From a virus, in the IMG/VR virus record IMGVR_UViG_3300022723_000287, positions 1 to 25,223 of that record: DNA of 25,223 bases; one strand, given 5' to 3'. Positions 7,236 to 13,292 of this stretch are shown here, in pieces (within the stretch, counting starts at the first letter, position 1; every line of letters begins with the position of its first letter). Under the pieces are notes generated by a model. It was given only the letters and a program-made list of their open reading frames with translations. It did no database searches and had not been told where the DNA came from. Position numbers and translations under genes: made by a program.

Positions 7236-8223
7236 TCAGCGATGTTCCAAGTCCTTGCAACGAACGCCTGCGCTCTATCGAAGCGATCAGCGTCTCCGTC
7301 AGAATTCGGTCTGTCGAGGACAAGACGGCGCGTCTTCCCGCGTCTTCGCCCGCAGCAACAACATCTGCCGTCGAAAGGCCTTCCGCAACCCTAGATACAG
7401 CGTCCCAATCCACATCGTCTACGTTGAAGCCGATCAAGCGCCGCCGCATCGCTTTCTGCACAGCTTCCCTTGAAGGTAGCTCATAGGGCAGCACCAGCTC
7501 GAAACGCCGAAGAATCGCCCTGTCGAGAATCTCAGGAATATTCGTGGTGGCCACCACGATCGACGGTCCTGTGTCCTCATCTAGGAACTGCAGGAATGAG
7601 TTCAGGATACGCCTTGCTTCGCCAACGTCATTCTCGTTCCCGCGAGATGCAGCCAGCGCGTCGATTTCGTCGAACAGATAGACACCGCGGGTCGTACGGA
7701 TCGCATCAAATATCAGGCGCAGTTTCTGCGCAGTTTCACCCATGAATTTGGTTATGAGTCCGTGCAGGAGCACTGTGAACAATGGGAATTTCAGCTCACC
7801 AGCCAATGCCTCTGCACTCAGCGTTTTTCCCGTCCCCGGCGGACCCGAGAAAAGAAGGCGTCGGCGTGGATGCAGACCTTTTTCCTCCAGAAGGTCACGT
7901 TTCCGAGTCTCGACCACGATCTGGCGCAGCTCGTCGGAGAGGTGGTCCGGTAAGATCAGATCGTTGAGAGTGGTTGTCGGATAGCGTGCACCCAAGATGC
8001 CGGCGAGATCGCCGCGCGGCGCGGCCAGCGGTGTCAGCTTTGCAGTAGAACTGGTCTTTGGAACGCGCGATGCCTCCGCCCACTGGCGCAGCTGTTCCGC
8101 CAGTCGTGTGTGGCCGCGCTGCTCTTCCGCGGCGGCAAGCTGCATCGCGAGATCGAAGAAACGCTCTTCATCCCCCTCCGCATGGCTCTTAACGAGCCCG
8201 ATAAGTTGCTGTGCCGACGCCAT
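7141..8223 (-). CDS. AAA+ ATPase, partner of S8 protease
   Basis: 360-aa single-module AAA+ protein of the classic (FtsH/VPS4/26S-like) type. Walker A is GPPGTGKT at 127-134, Walker B VYLFDEID at 181-188, sensor 1 ATTN at 225-228, and arginine fingers Arg239-Arg240. The pore-loop region FMGETAQKLR follows. Residues 1-60 form a helical N-terminal part, and the last 30 residues are a basic, low-complexity tail (KKQSENKKTK). AAAGG lies 8 nt before the ATG. It is first in a two-gene unit with the S8 protease, overlapping by 95 nt. The plausible role is ATP-driven recognition, remodelling or delivery of a protein to the protease, or gating of protease activity. Base composition here and in the protease gene is visibly less GC-rich than in the phage genes, suggesting separate acquisition. 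Confidence 0.95.
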   Translation of the reverse strand: MASAQQLIGLVKSHAEGDEERFFDLAMQLAAAEEQRGHTRLAEQLRQWAEASRVPKTSSTAKLTPLAAPRGDLAGILGARYPTTTLNDLILPDHLSDELRQIVVETRKRDLLEEKGLHPRRRLLFSGPPGTGKTLSAEALAGELKFPLFTVLLHGLITKFMGETAQKLRLIFDAIRTTRGVYLFDEIDALAASRGNENDVGEARRILNSFLQFLDEDTGPSIVVATTNIPEILDRAILRRFELVLPYELPSREAVQKAMRRRLIGFNVDDVDWDAVSRVAEGLSTADVVAAGEDAGRRAVLSSTDRILTETLIASIERRRSLQGLGTSLNGTKSPPSDRERPRSGSRVSSKKQSENKKTK

Positions 8224-8290
8224 TTTCGAGCCTTTACGACTTTCTCGGCGCAGCCTAAACTCCCGCGCCTTTCTCCATTGTTTAGCAATG

Positions 8291-8312
8291 TCGCTGGCTG
8301 ATGTGCCAGCGA
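8291..8312. promoter_or_regulatory. Perfect palindrome upstream of the ATPase-protease pair
   Basis: TCGCTGGC and GCCAGCGA (8 bp each) are separated by TGATGT. The palindrome lies 68 nt before the ATPase ATG in the 154-nt gap 8224-8377. Just downstream, on the minus strand, TTGCTAAACA resembles an extended -10 box. No T-run follows the palindrome, so an intrinsic terminator is less likely than an operator or activator site. This is inference from sequence only. Confidence 0.42.
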
Positions 8313-8377
8313 AACCGGTCCTGCGACCTGAGTTTTTCGGTCACGTTGCCGAGGAGACTCAACGCCGCCTCGGGCGA

Positions 8378-9109
8378 TCAATGCCGCGTCGCCCCACGAG
8401 CCACCCCATCTGTTTCCAGCCGCAGCGTCGCCCGCCACAGCGGTGTCTTCATGAACACGGCCTCCTCGAAGCGATCCCTCGCCGTGCCACGCCCCTGCTG
8501 CAGCAGCCCCACCCAACAGAGCGGTCTCAGCACCTGGATGTAGAGTTGCCCCATCACCTCGTCATAGCGCGGGCGCGTTCCCGTCTCAGGTTCGCCGAAG
8601 AGCACGCCGCGGAGGTGGGCGCCGGTGGCGCCGTTCTCGGACTCGACGTTGAGCACGTTCAGGAACACGTCCCAGTTGTCCAGGATCGGCGTGTCGTCGA
8701 ACCGCGAAATGCTGGCGTGGTTGATCCGGAACAGGAAGAACGGGACGACCGTGCCGAAGATGCGGCCCGGATGGCCCGCCAGCGCCTGGCCAGCCTTGGT
8801 TGGCCGGAATTCGCCCTTGTAGTGCCGCCCGAGCTTCATCGCGATCATCAGGTCGTGCAGCACCATGAGCGGGACGAAATCGGGCTCGTTCAGCACCTTG
8901 TTGACGGCGAAGAGGTCCGCTTCTGTGTGGCCGGGCCAGTCGAATTCGGTCGCGGCCCAGTGCACGAACACCCGCTTGAACGCCTTGGAAGGCGTCAGAG
9001 GGATGCCGCCATGCTCGCCGATCCAGGCGAAAGTCTTCTCCACCCCGCGCACCATCGGTGAGAACGCCAGCGCCGGATCGGCATCGTCGACCTCGCGGAA
9101 CGCGATCAC
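8378..9109 (-). CDS. 243-aa protein of unknown function, downstream of S24 repressor
   Basis: I place the start at GTG 9109, one base after the repressor stop (TGA-G-GTG). The in-frame extension to 9271 is an antisense shadow of the repressor. The protein has a mixed helical layout: LTPSKAFKRVFVHWAATEFDWPG (about 40-65), a leucine-rich LHDLMIAMKLGRHYKG followed by RPTKAGQALAG (about 85-115) that resembles a winged-helix, and a C-terminal LRPLCWVGLLQQGRG...KTPLWRATLRL (about 195-235) with a similar character. I do not recognise a named family. The coupling to a CI-like repressor suggests a regulatory or superinfection role, but that is a guess. Its original promoter, upstream of the repressor, has been lost. 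Confidence 0.72.
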   Translation of the reverse strand: MIAFREVDDADPALAFSPMVRGVEKTFAWIGEHGGIPLTPSKAFKRVFVHWAATEFDWPGHTEADLFAVNKVLNEPDFVPLMVLHDLMIAMKLGRHYKGEFRPTKAGQALAGHPGRIFGTVVPFFLFRINHASISRFDDTPILDNWDVFLNVLNVESENGATGAHLRGVLFGEPETGTRPRYDEVMGQLYIQVLRPLCWVGLLQQGRGTARDRFEEAVFMKTPLWRATLRLETDGVARGATRH

Positions 9110-9110
9110 C

Positions 9111-9298
9111 TCAGATCTCTCGCGCGAACCAACGGATGCGGCCGACGATGTGGATCTCGTCGGCCGTTCGCTCGTAGGGGCTGTAGAAGCCGTTGTCCGA
9201 GATGACGCGTACGGCGGGCGGGTCGCTGTTCGGGATGTGCTCGAGCCGCTTGGCGACAAGCCCCATGCCATCGTCCAGCACGAAGATGCCGGGTGGGT
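9111..9298 (-). pseudogene. S24 (CI/LexA-type) phage repressor, C-terminal remnant
   Basis: The 60 or so residues from PPGIFVLDDGMGLVAKRLE to DEIHIVGRIRWFAREI match the C-terminal half of S24 peptidase-type phage repressors. GLVAKRLE supplies the Lys of the Ser-Lys autocleavage dyad; YSPYERTADEIHIVGR is the usual C-terminal strand pattern. The N-terminal helix-turn-helix and the catalytic Ser region are absent. Upstream of about 9298 the sequence turns into the opposite-strand capsid gene. An ORF can be read up to 9374, but its first residues are antisense capsid. The repressor is therefore truncated and has no native start or promoter. Confidence 0.8.
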
Positions 9299-9522
9299 TC
9301 GCCGAGCCCCGGCTCGATGCGGCGAGCGAGACCGCCTGGTATCTGGCGGCCAGCCCGAACCAGATCGACACCATCGAATACGCCTATCTCGAGGGCCAGC
9401 AGGGCGCCTACATCGAGACGCGCAACGGCTTCGACGTGGACGGCGTCGAGATCAAGTGCCGCCTCGACTTCGGCGCCAAGGCCATCGACTGGCGTGGCCT
9501 CTACAAGAACCCCGGCGCGTGA
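9298..9522 (+). pseudogene. Major capsid protein (protease-capsid type), C-terminal remnant
   Basis: The frame from FAEPRLDAASETAWYLA through IDTIEYAYLEGQ, IETRNGFDVDGVEIKCR and LDFGAKAIDWRGLYKNPGA to TGA at 9520-9522 has the hallmark ending of major capsid proteins fused to ClpP-like prohead protease in alphaproteobacterial siphoviruses. That identification is from memory of the family. Only the last 74 codons are present. The upstream in-frame Met at 9193 lies in repressor sequence and is not a native start. The N-terminal several hundred residues and all head genes normally upstream (terminase, portal, protease) are missing. Confidence 0.8.
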
Positions 9523-9533
9523 GCCCGGCGATC

Positions 9534-9561
9534 CCCTGAACCCTGATCCCTGATCCCTGAC
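9534..9561. repeat. Four tandem 7-nt units (CCCTGAW)
   Basis: CCCTGAA, CCCTGAT, CCCTGAT and CCCTGAC follow one another in the gap between the capsid remnant and the cement protein gene. It is non-coding, and I see no known function. Confidence 0.6.
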
Positions 9562-9563
9562 GT

Positions 9564-9589
9564 ACGGGCGGTCCCGATGGGCCGCCCGT
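9564..9589 (+). other. Hairpin in capsid/cement-protein intergenic gap
   Basis: ACGGGCGG (9564-9571) pairs with CCGCCCGT (9582-9589). An inner CCC/GGG stem around GAT adds 3 bp, with one bulged T. There is no T-run after it, so a simple intrinsic terminator is doubtful. It may tune RNA stability or expression between capsid and cement genes. Confidence 0.45.
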
Positions 9590-9613
9590 CGTCGTATCCA
9601 AGAGGACCTCGCG

Positions 9614-9949
9614 ATGAAGAACTACGTCCAGCCCGGCTCCACCCTTACCCTGACCGCGCCCTACGCCGTGACCTCCGGCGACGGTCTCCTCGTCGGCGCC
9701 ATCTTCGGCGTGGCGGCCGGCGATGCCGCAAGCGGCGCGACCGTCGAAGCGGCGCTCACGGGCGTCTTCGAACTCACCAAGATCGGCTCGCAGGCCTGGA
9801 CCGTGGGCGCCAAGGTCTATTGGGACGACACCAACAAGCGCTGCACCACGGTTGCGACCGACAACACCCTCATCGGCGTGGCCGTCGAAGCGGTGGCGGG
9901 CGGGGCCGGCGACACCATTGGCCGGGTGCGCCTGAACGGCAGCTTCTGA
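9614..9949 (+). CDS. DUF2190 family capsid cement protein
   Basis: 111-aa protein with the usual DUF2190 layout: N-terminal MKNYVQPGSTLTLTAPYAVTSGDGLLVG, a central LTGVFELTK strand, KVYWDDTNKRCTT, and a C-terminal Gly-rich AGDTIGRVRLNG. Family members decorate phage heads and follow the capsid gene, as here. GAGG lies about 7 nt before the ATG. It appears intact even though the capsid gene itself is truncated, so it has no obvious partner in this prophage. Its stop overlaps the next start (TGATG). Confidence 0.85.
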   Translation: MKNYVQPGSTLTLTAPYAVTSGDGLLVGAIFGVAAGDAASGATVEAALTGVFELTKIGSQAWTVGAKVYWDDTNKRCTTVATDNTLIGVAVEAVAGGAGDTIGRVRLNGSF

Positions 9950-10773
9950 TGACCGCCTTCGCCGCCGCCCTCGACGCGCTCTTCGCGGACGCGCATCTCG
10001 CGCGCGATGTGGTCTACACCGCCGAGGGCGGCACTCCCGCGATGGTCCGCGCCATCCTGCGCCGGCCCGACGACGTGACGAACTTCGGCGAGGCGCGCAT
10101 CTGGTCGGAAACCACGAGGCTGGATCTGCGCATCGCCGAGGTGCCGACCCCGCGCCCCGGCGACCGCATCGAGATCGACGGCGAGGCCTTCCTCATCCAG
10201 GCCGGAGAGAAGGCCGTCACCGCCGCCATGCGCGAGGCAGGCACCGGGCTCAAGACCGCCTGGCGCGGCCAGATCACCGGCGCGGGGCTCGGCCGGCGGC
10301 TCGCCAACTCGATCCGGAGCCAGACCTACCCGAAGGCGGGCGAAAGCCTGAACGCCGCGGCGCTGGTCTGGTCCAAGGCCCCAGAGATCGTCGGCGCCCA
10401 CGACACCGGACCGCTGATCCGCTCGAAGGAGGGGTTCTGGCTCGCGATCCCGACCGAGGCTGCCGGGCGAGGCCTTCGAGGCGCCAAGCTCACCCCCGGC
10501 GAATGGGAGCGCCGACGCGGCCTCCGCCTGCGGTTTGTCTATCTTCGTCGCGGCCCGAGCCTGCTGGTCGCCGACCGCGCCCGGATCAACACCCGCGGCC
10601 AGGCGGTGGCGTCGCGCGCCAAGACCGGCCGCAACCAGGTCACCGCGCCGATCTTCCTGCTGGTGCCGCAGGTCAAGCTGCCGAAGCGGCTCGACCTCGA
10701 TCGGGATGCAGAGCGGGCGCATGACAGCGTGCCGGGGCTGATCGTCGCGAACTGGGTGGAGGGACGGATTTGA
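9949..10773 (+). CDS. Fused head-tail joining protein and DUF6441-type protein
   Basis: 274-aa ORF that reads like two separate phage proteins fused. Residues 1-84 (FAAALDALFADAHLARDVVY ... RIWSETTRLDLRIAEVP ... DRIEIDGEAFLIQ) match a head-tail joining protein. That family usually continues about 20 residues further. From residue 85 (GEKAVTAAMREAGTGLKTAWR ... GLGRRLANSIRS ... LNAAALVWSKAPEIVGAHDTG ... ITPGEWERR-like ... APIFLLVPQVKLPKRLDL) it matches a DUF6441-type tail-associated protein lacking its start. The join is near 10200. An in-frame deletion of the gene boundary is the simplest explanation. Family assignments are from memory. The head-joining half is probably non-functional. Confidence 0.82.
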   Translation: MTAFAAALDALFADAHLARDVVYTAEGGTPAMVRAILRRPDDVTNFGEARIWSETTRLDLRIAEVPTPRPGDRIEIDGEAFLIQAGEKAVTAAMREAGTGLKTAWRGQITGAGLGRRLANSIRSQTYPKAGESLNAAALVWSKAPEIVGAHDTGPLIRSKEGFWLAIPTEAAGRGLRGAKLTPGEWERRRGLRLRFVYLRRGPSLLVADRARINTRGQAVASRAKTGRNQVTAPIFLLVPQVKLPKRLDLDRDAERAHDSVPGLIVANWVEGRI

Positions 10774-10787
10774 TGTGAAGCGGCTCT

Positions 10788-11333
10788 TCAGCCCAGCGTC
10801 GCGCGCACGTTCGCCATCGGAATGAAGATGCGCTGCGGGTTCTGAGGGTCGCCGAGCGACCGGAAGCCGAGTTCTTCGTAGAATTTCCAGCGACGGTCGA
10901 AGTGATCGTCCTTGAGCACATCGAGGACGATGGCCGCAGCACCCATCTGATCGGCGATCCCGAGGCAGCGCCGCATGGCGTCCACGACGAGGGCGGTTCC
11001 AAGCCCTTTGCCCTGCATGTCATCGCGCACGGCAACCGCGCGGATGTAGATGACAGGGATGTCGGGCACACCGGCGCGTTGCCATTTCCCGGGGCCGAGA
11101 TCCGCTCGGACGGCCATCGCGCCGAGAGTGTAAAAGCCCAGCACGGCAGGATCATCGCCAGCTGTGGCAATCCACGCAGCGACCATTCCGGTCTTGATCT
11201 GGTCCGAGAGCGACGACTTCAGGAAGTTGTCGATGGGGCCAAAGCCACAAGTGAAGGCGCTGCGGTCATGCAGCGCCTTGTCGAATTTCGCGATCGTCAG
11301 AGCGGGCGCGTCCGCCGCGGTCTCAGCCGGCAT
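10788..11333 (-). CDS. GNAT acetyltransferase toxin (TacT-like)
   Basis: 181-aa GNAT enzyme on the strand opposite to the tail genes. It starts with the TacT-type pattern FTCGFGPIDNFLKS (27-40). Acetyl-CoA binding motif A is AVRDDMQGKGLGTALV (101-116, with QGKGLG). Near the C-terminus is FYEELGFR with Tyr152 as the likely general acid. TacT-family toxins acetylate aminoacyl-tRNA and halt translation, and are neutralised by a DUF1778 antitoxin such as the gene upstream. The two ORFs overlap by 11 nt. The gene ends 14 nt from the stop of the convergent fused connector gene. Confidence 0.9.
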   Translation of the reverse strand: MPAETAADAPALTIAKFDKALHDRSAFTCGFGPIDNFLKSSLSDQIKTGMVAAWIATAGDDPAVLGFYTLGAMAVRADLGPGKWQRAGVPDIPVIYIRAVAVRDDMQGKGLGTALVVDAMRRCLGIADQMGAAAIVLDVLKDDHFDRRWKFYEELGFRSLGDPQNPQRIFIPMANVRATLG

Positions 11334-11631
11334 CCTTCAGGAGGCCCTTCGACGCTTCCGCGGCACGAGCCAACCCGGGCACGACCTGACCGGGCGCCTC
11401 GACGGCTGCCTTGAATGCATCGAATGCCTCAACGGGCAAGACAGAGAGGGACACACGTTGCTCGACCTCCTGCGCACGCAGAAGGGCCGCCTGACGAATG
11501 AAGTCGGCTTCCTGCAGGCCGGTTGCAGCGGCAGCGGCCTTGATGCGCTCTTCATCCGCGCGGTGCATGCGCAATTCCTTGCGCGCTTCCATCTTGCCCG
11601 GGGTCGGGCTCACAGTCTCGATGGCGAACAT
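11323..11631 (-). CDS. DUF1778 antitoxin (TacA-like)
   Basis: 102-aa antitoxin. A ribbon-helix-helix DNA-binding part (about residues 16-60: KELRMHRADEERIKAAAAATGLQEADFIRQAAL) precedes a C-terminal toxin-binding region (LPVEAFDAFKAAVEAP ... GLARAAEASKGLL). The start at 11631 has AAGGAG 7 nt upstream; later Met codons exist but lack a good site. It is first in the operon with the GNAT toxin. A palindrome over the promoter just upstream fits the autorepression known for this family. Confidence 0.9.
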   Translation of the reverse strand: MFAIETVSPTPGKMEARKELRMHRADEERIKAAAAATGLQEADFIRQAALLRAQEVEQRVSLSVLPVEAFDAFKAAVEAPGQVVPGLARAAEASKGLLKDAG

Positions 11632-11654
11632 GGTCGGTCTCCTTCAGAGCAACT

Positions 11655-11683
11655 CATGTACGGTAAAACGCCGTACATGTCAA
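11655..11683 (-). promoter_or_regulatory. Promoter with palindromic operator of the toxin-antitoxin pair
   Basis: On the minus strand TTGACA (11683-11678) is a perfect -35 box and TACATG (11660-11655) a fair -10, with a 17-nt spacer. The inverted repeat CATGTACGG-N7-CCGTACATG (11655-11679, 9-bp arms) spans from the -35 edge to the -10. A bound antitoxin or toxin-antitoxin complex would therefore block polymerase. It lies 24 nt before the antitoxin start. Confidence 0.7.
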
Positions 11684-11794
11684 TGATCATCATCGGCATC
11701 GTCCTCACCACGGGGAGGCGGATGATCATGAAACCCATCATGATCGGCATGCCGGTGATCCTCCCGGAAAGCCGTCGATCAGGACGATAACACC

Positions 11795-12214
11795 ATGCCC
11801 ACCCCCCGCGAAACCATCCTCGCCGCGCTGCACGCGCGGCTCTCGGCGCTGCCTGCCACCGCCCTGCGCGGTGAGGTGCTGCCGGAGCGCGTGCCGGCCG
11901 ATGGCCTGCTGATCCTGCGCGACGGCGAGCCGGGGGAGCCGGAGGTGACGCTGTCGCCGCTCGCCTACCACTACCAGCACCGCGCCGAGATCGAGGCGGT
12001 CGTGCAGGGCGCCGCCCGTGACGCGGCCTTCGACACGCTGATCGGAAGCATCGGCGCAGCACTCGCCGCCGACCGAACGCTGGGCGGGCTCTGCGACTGG
12101 GTCGAGGCGGAAGCGCCGCGGCCCGTCGATCTGCCGGTCGAGGGCGCGGCCAGCATGAAGGCGGCGGTGGTCCCGGTCATCTTGCACTATTCGACAGCCG
12201 ATCCGTTGGGGTGA
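11795..12214 (+). CDS. Tail terminator/minor tail protein (DUF3168-like position)
   Basis: 139-aa protein: RETILAALHARLSALP, a short beta segment (ADGLLILRDGEPGEPEVTLSP), YHYQHRAEIEAVVQG, then DTLIGSIGAALAADRTLGGLCDW and the C-terminal VVPVILHYSTADPLG. Size, the helix-strand pattern and position just before the tail tube gene fit a gpU-like tail terminator. Homologs are often mislabelled acyl-CoA transferase. The start follows AGGA about 10 nt upstream. The 164 nt between the antitoxin start and this gene carry the toxin-antitoxin promoter plus GATCATGA-N6-TCATGATC (11724-11745). Confidence 0.75.
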   Translation: MPTPRETILAALHARLSALPATALRGEVLPERVPADGLLILRDGEPGEPEVTLSPLAYHYQHRAEIEAVVQGAARDAAFDTLIGSIGAALAADRTLGGLCDWVEAEAPRPVDLPVEGAASMKAAVVPVILHYSTADPLG

Positions 12215-12220
12215 CCTCGT

Positions 12221-12329
12221 GGCCAGCCTGAAGGCCGCGTTCGGCGGGACGATAGTCCACTGGACTGTCGTCTGATCCGCCTCACTCCCGGTGGTGCTGC
12301 ACTATTCCACGGCCGATCCGCTCGGCTGA
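12221..12329 (+). repeat. Second, broken copy of the tail-terminator gene 3' end
   Basis: 12221-12239 repeats 12148-12166 (17 of 19 bases), and 12287-12329 repeats 12172-12214 (34 of 43 bases, encoding PVVLHYSTADPLG-stop versus PVILHYSTADPLG-stop). Between the two blocks the first copy has 5 bases and the second has 47, including a near-perfect palindrome. It has diverged too far for a recent tandem duplication. It is better read as the leftover end of a homologous gene after recombination. No start exists, so it is not translated as a protein of its own. Confidence 0.82.
12248..12272. repeat. Near-perfect 12-bp palindrome inside the broken gene copy
   Basis: GACGATAGTCCA and TGGACTGTCGTC flank a single C; 11 of 12 positions pair and the twelfth is a G-T wobble. 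GCGG before and CCGC shortly after can extend the stem with a bulge. It lies exactly within the extra 47 nt of the second gene-end copy, so it looks inserted. No T-run follows. A REP-like or small non-autonomous palindromic element is possible. Confidence 0.6.
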
Positions 12330-12353
12330 TCCCGACAACCCGAGGAGAACACC

Positions 12354-13292
12354 ATGGCACGAGCCCAGGGGGCGCGGGCGCTGATGGCGCTTGCGTTCGA
12401 GACGACCTATGGAACGCCGCCCGCGAGCGGCTTCACCCGCATGCCCTTTGCCAGCACGTCGCTCGGCGCGGAGCAGCCGCTGCTGAACTCGGAGCTTCTC
12501 GGCTACGGCCGCGATCCGCTGGCGCCGATCAAGGACGCGGTCACGGCGGACGGCGATGTCGTGGTGCCGCTCGACGCGGAGGCCTTCGGCTTCTGGCTCA
12601 AGGCCGCGTTCGGTGCGCCGACCACCACGGGCACCGGTCCCTGGACGCACGAGTTCCAGTCCGGCGTCTGGATGCTGCCAAGCCTCTCCATCGAGACCGG
12701 CATGCCGGAGGTGCCCCGCTACGCGATGTACTCAGGCTGCGTGCTCGACCAGATCACTTGGCAGATGCAGCGCTCGGGGCTCCTGACCGCCGCCGCCCGG
12801 CTGGTGGCGCAGGGCGAGACGGTCGGCACGACCACCAGCGCCGGAACGCCCGCCGCACTGGAGCTGAAGCGCTTCGGCCATTTCAACGGCGCGATAGCCC
12901 GCAATGGCACCGCCCTCGGCAATGTGGTCTCGGCCGAGATCATCTATGCCAACAACCTCGACCGGATCGAGACCATCCGGAACGACGGCCGCATCGACGG
13001 GGCGGACCCAAGCATCGCGGCGCTGACCGGCCGGATCGAGGTCCGCTTCGCCGACCAGACGCTGGTGACGCAGGCGATCAACGGCGAGGCCTGCGAGATG
13101 GAATTCGCCTACGTCCTGCCGTCCGGCGAGAGCTTCACCTTCACCGTGCACGCCGTCTACCTGCCGCGCCCGCGCATCGAGATCTCGGGGCCGCAGGGCG
13201 TGCAGGCCACCTTCGACTGGCAGGCGGCGCGCGACAGCGTGGTCGGCCGGATGTGCACCGCAACCCTTGTGAATGACGTGGAGACGTATTGA
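12354..13292 (+). CDS. Phage tail tube (major tail) protein
   Basis: 312-aa protein starting MARAQGARALMALAFETTYGTPPASGFTRMPF, the typical opening of tail tube proteins in this phage group. It continues with beta-rich repeats: KDAVTADGDVVVPLDAEAFGFWLKAAFG, LSIETGMPEVPRYAMYSGCVLDQ, LKRFGHFNGAIARNG, ANNLDRIETIRNDGRIDG and a C-terminal HAVYLPRPRIEISGP. It polymerises into the tail tube around the tape measure. A strong GAGGAG lies 8 nt before the ATG. Its stop overlaps the chaperone start (TGATG). Confidence 0.87.
   Translation: MARAQGARALMALAFETTYGTPPASGFTRMPFASTSLGAEQPLLNSELLGYGRDPLAPIKDAVTADGDVVVPLDAEAFGFWLKAAFGAPTTTGTGPWTHEFQSGVWMLPSLSIETGMPEVPRYAMYSGCVLDQITWQMQRSGLLTAAARLVAQGETVGTTTSAGTPAALELKRFGHFNGAIARNGTALGNVVSAEIIYANNLDRIETIRNDGRIDGADPSIAALTGRIEVRFADQTLVTQAINGEACEMEFAYVLPSGESFTFTVHAVYLPRPRIEISGPQGVQATFDWQAARDSVVGRMCTATLVNDVETY

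Noticed and set aside
7997-9061. 354-residue plus-strand ORF over the ATPase start and 243-aa gene
   Set aside because: It crosses two genes and an intergenic gap on the other strand and has no domain-like sequence.
9110-9271. 54-residue N-terminal extension of the 243-aa protein
   Set aside because: Ser/Thr/Arg-rich frame shadow of the S24 repressor on the same strand; the GTG at 9109 directly follows the repressor stop.
9564-9589. Intrinsic terminator after the capsid remnant
   Set aside because: The stem is strong but no run of T follows on either strand.
9577-9948. N-terminal 124-residue extension of the fused connector ORF
   Set aside because: It overlaps the DUF2190 gene in another frame and is Arg-rich; the ATG at 9949 has the TGATG overlap used throughout this operon.
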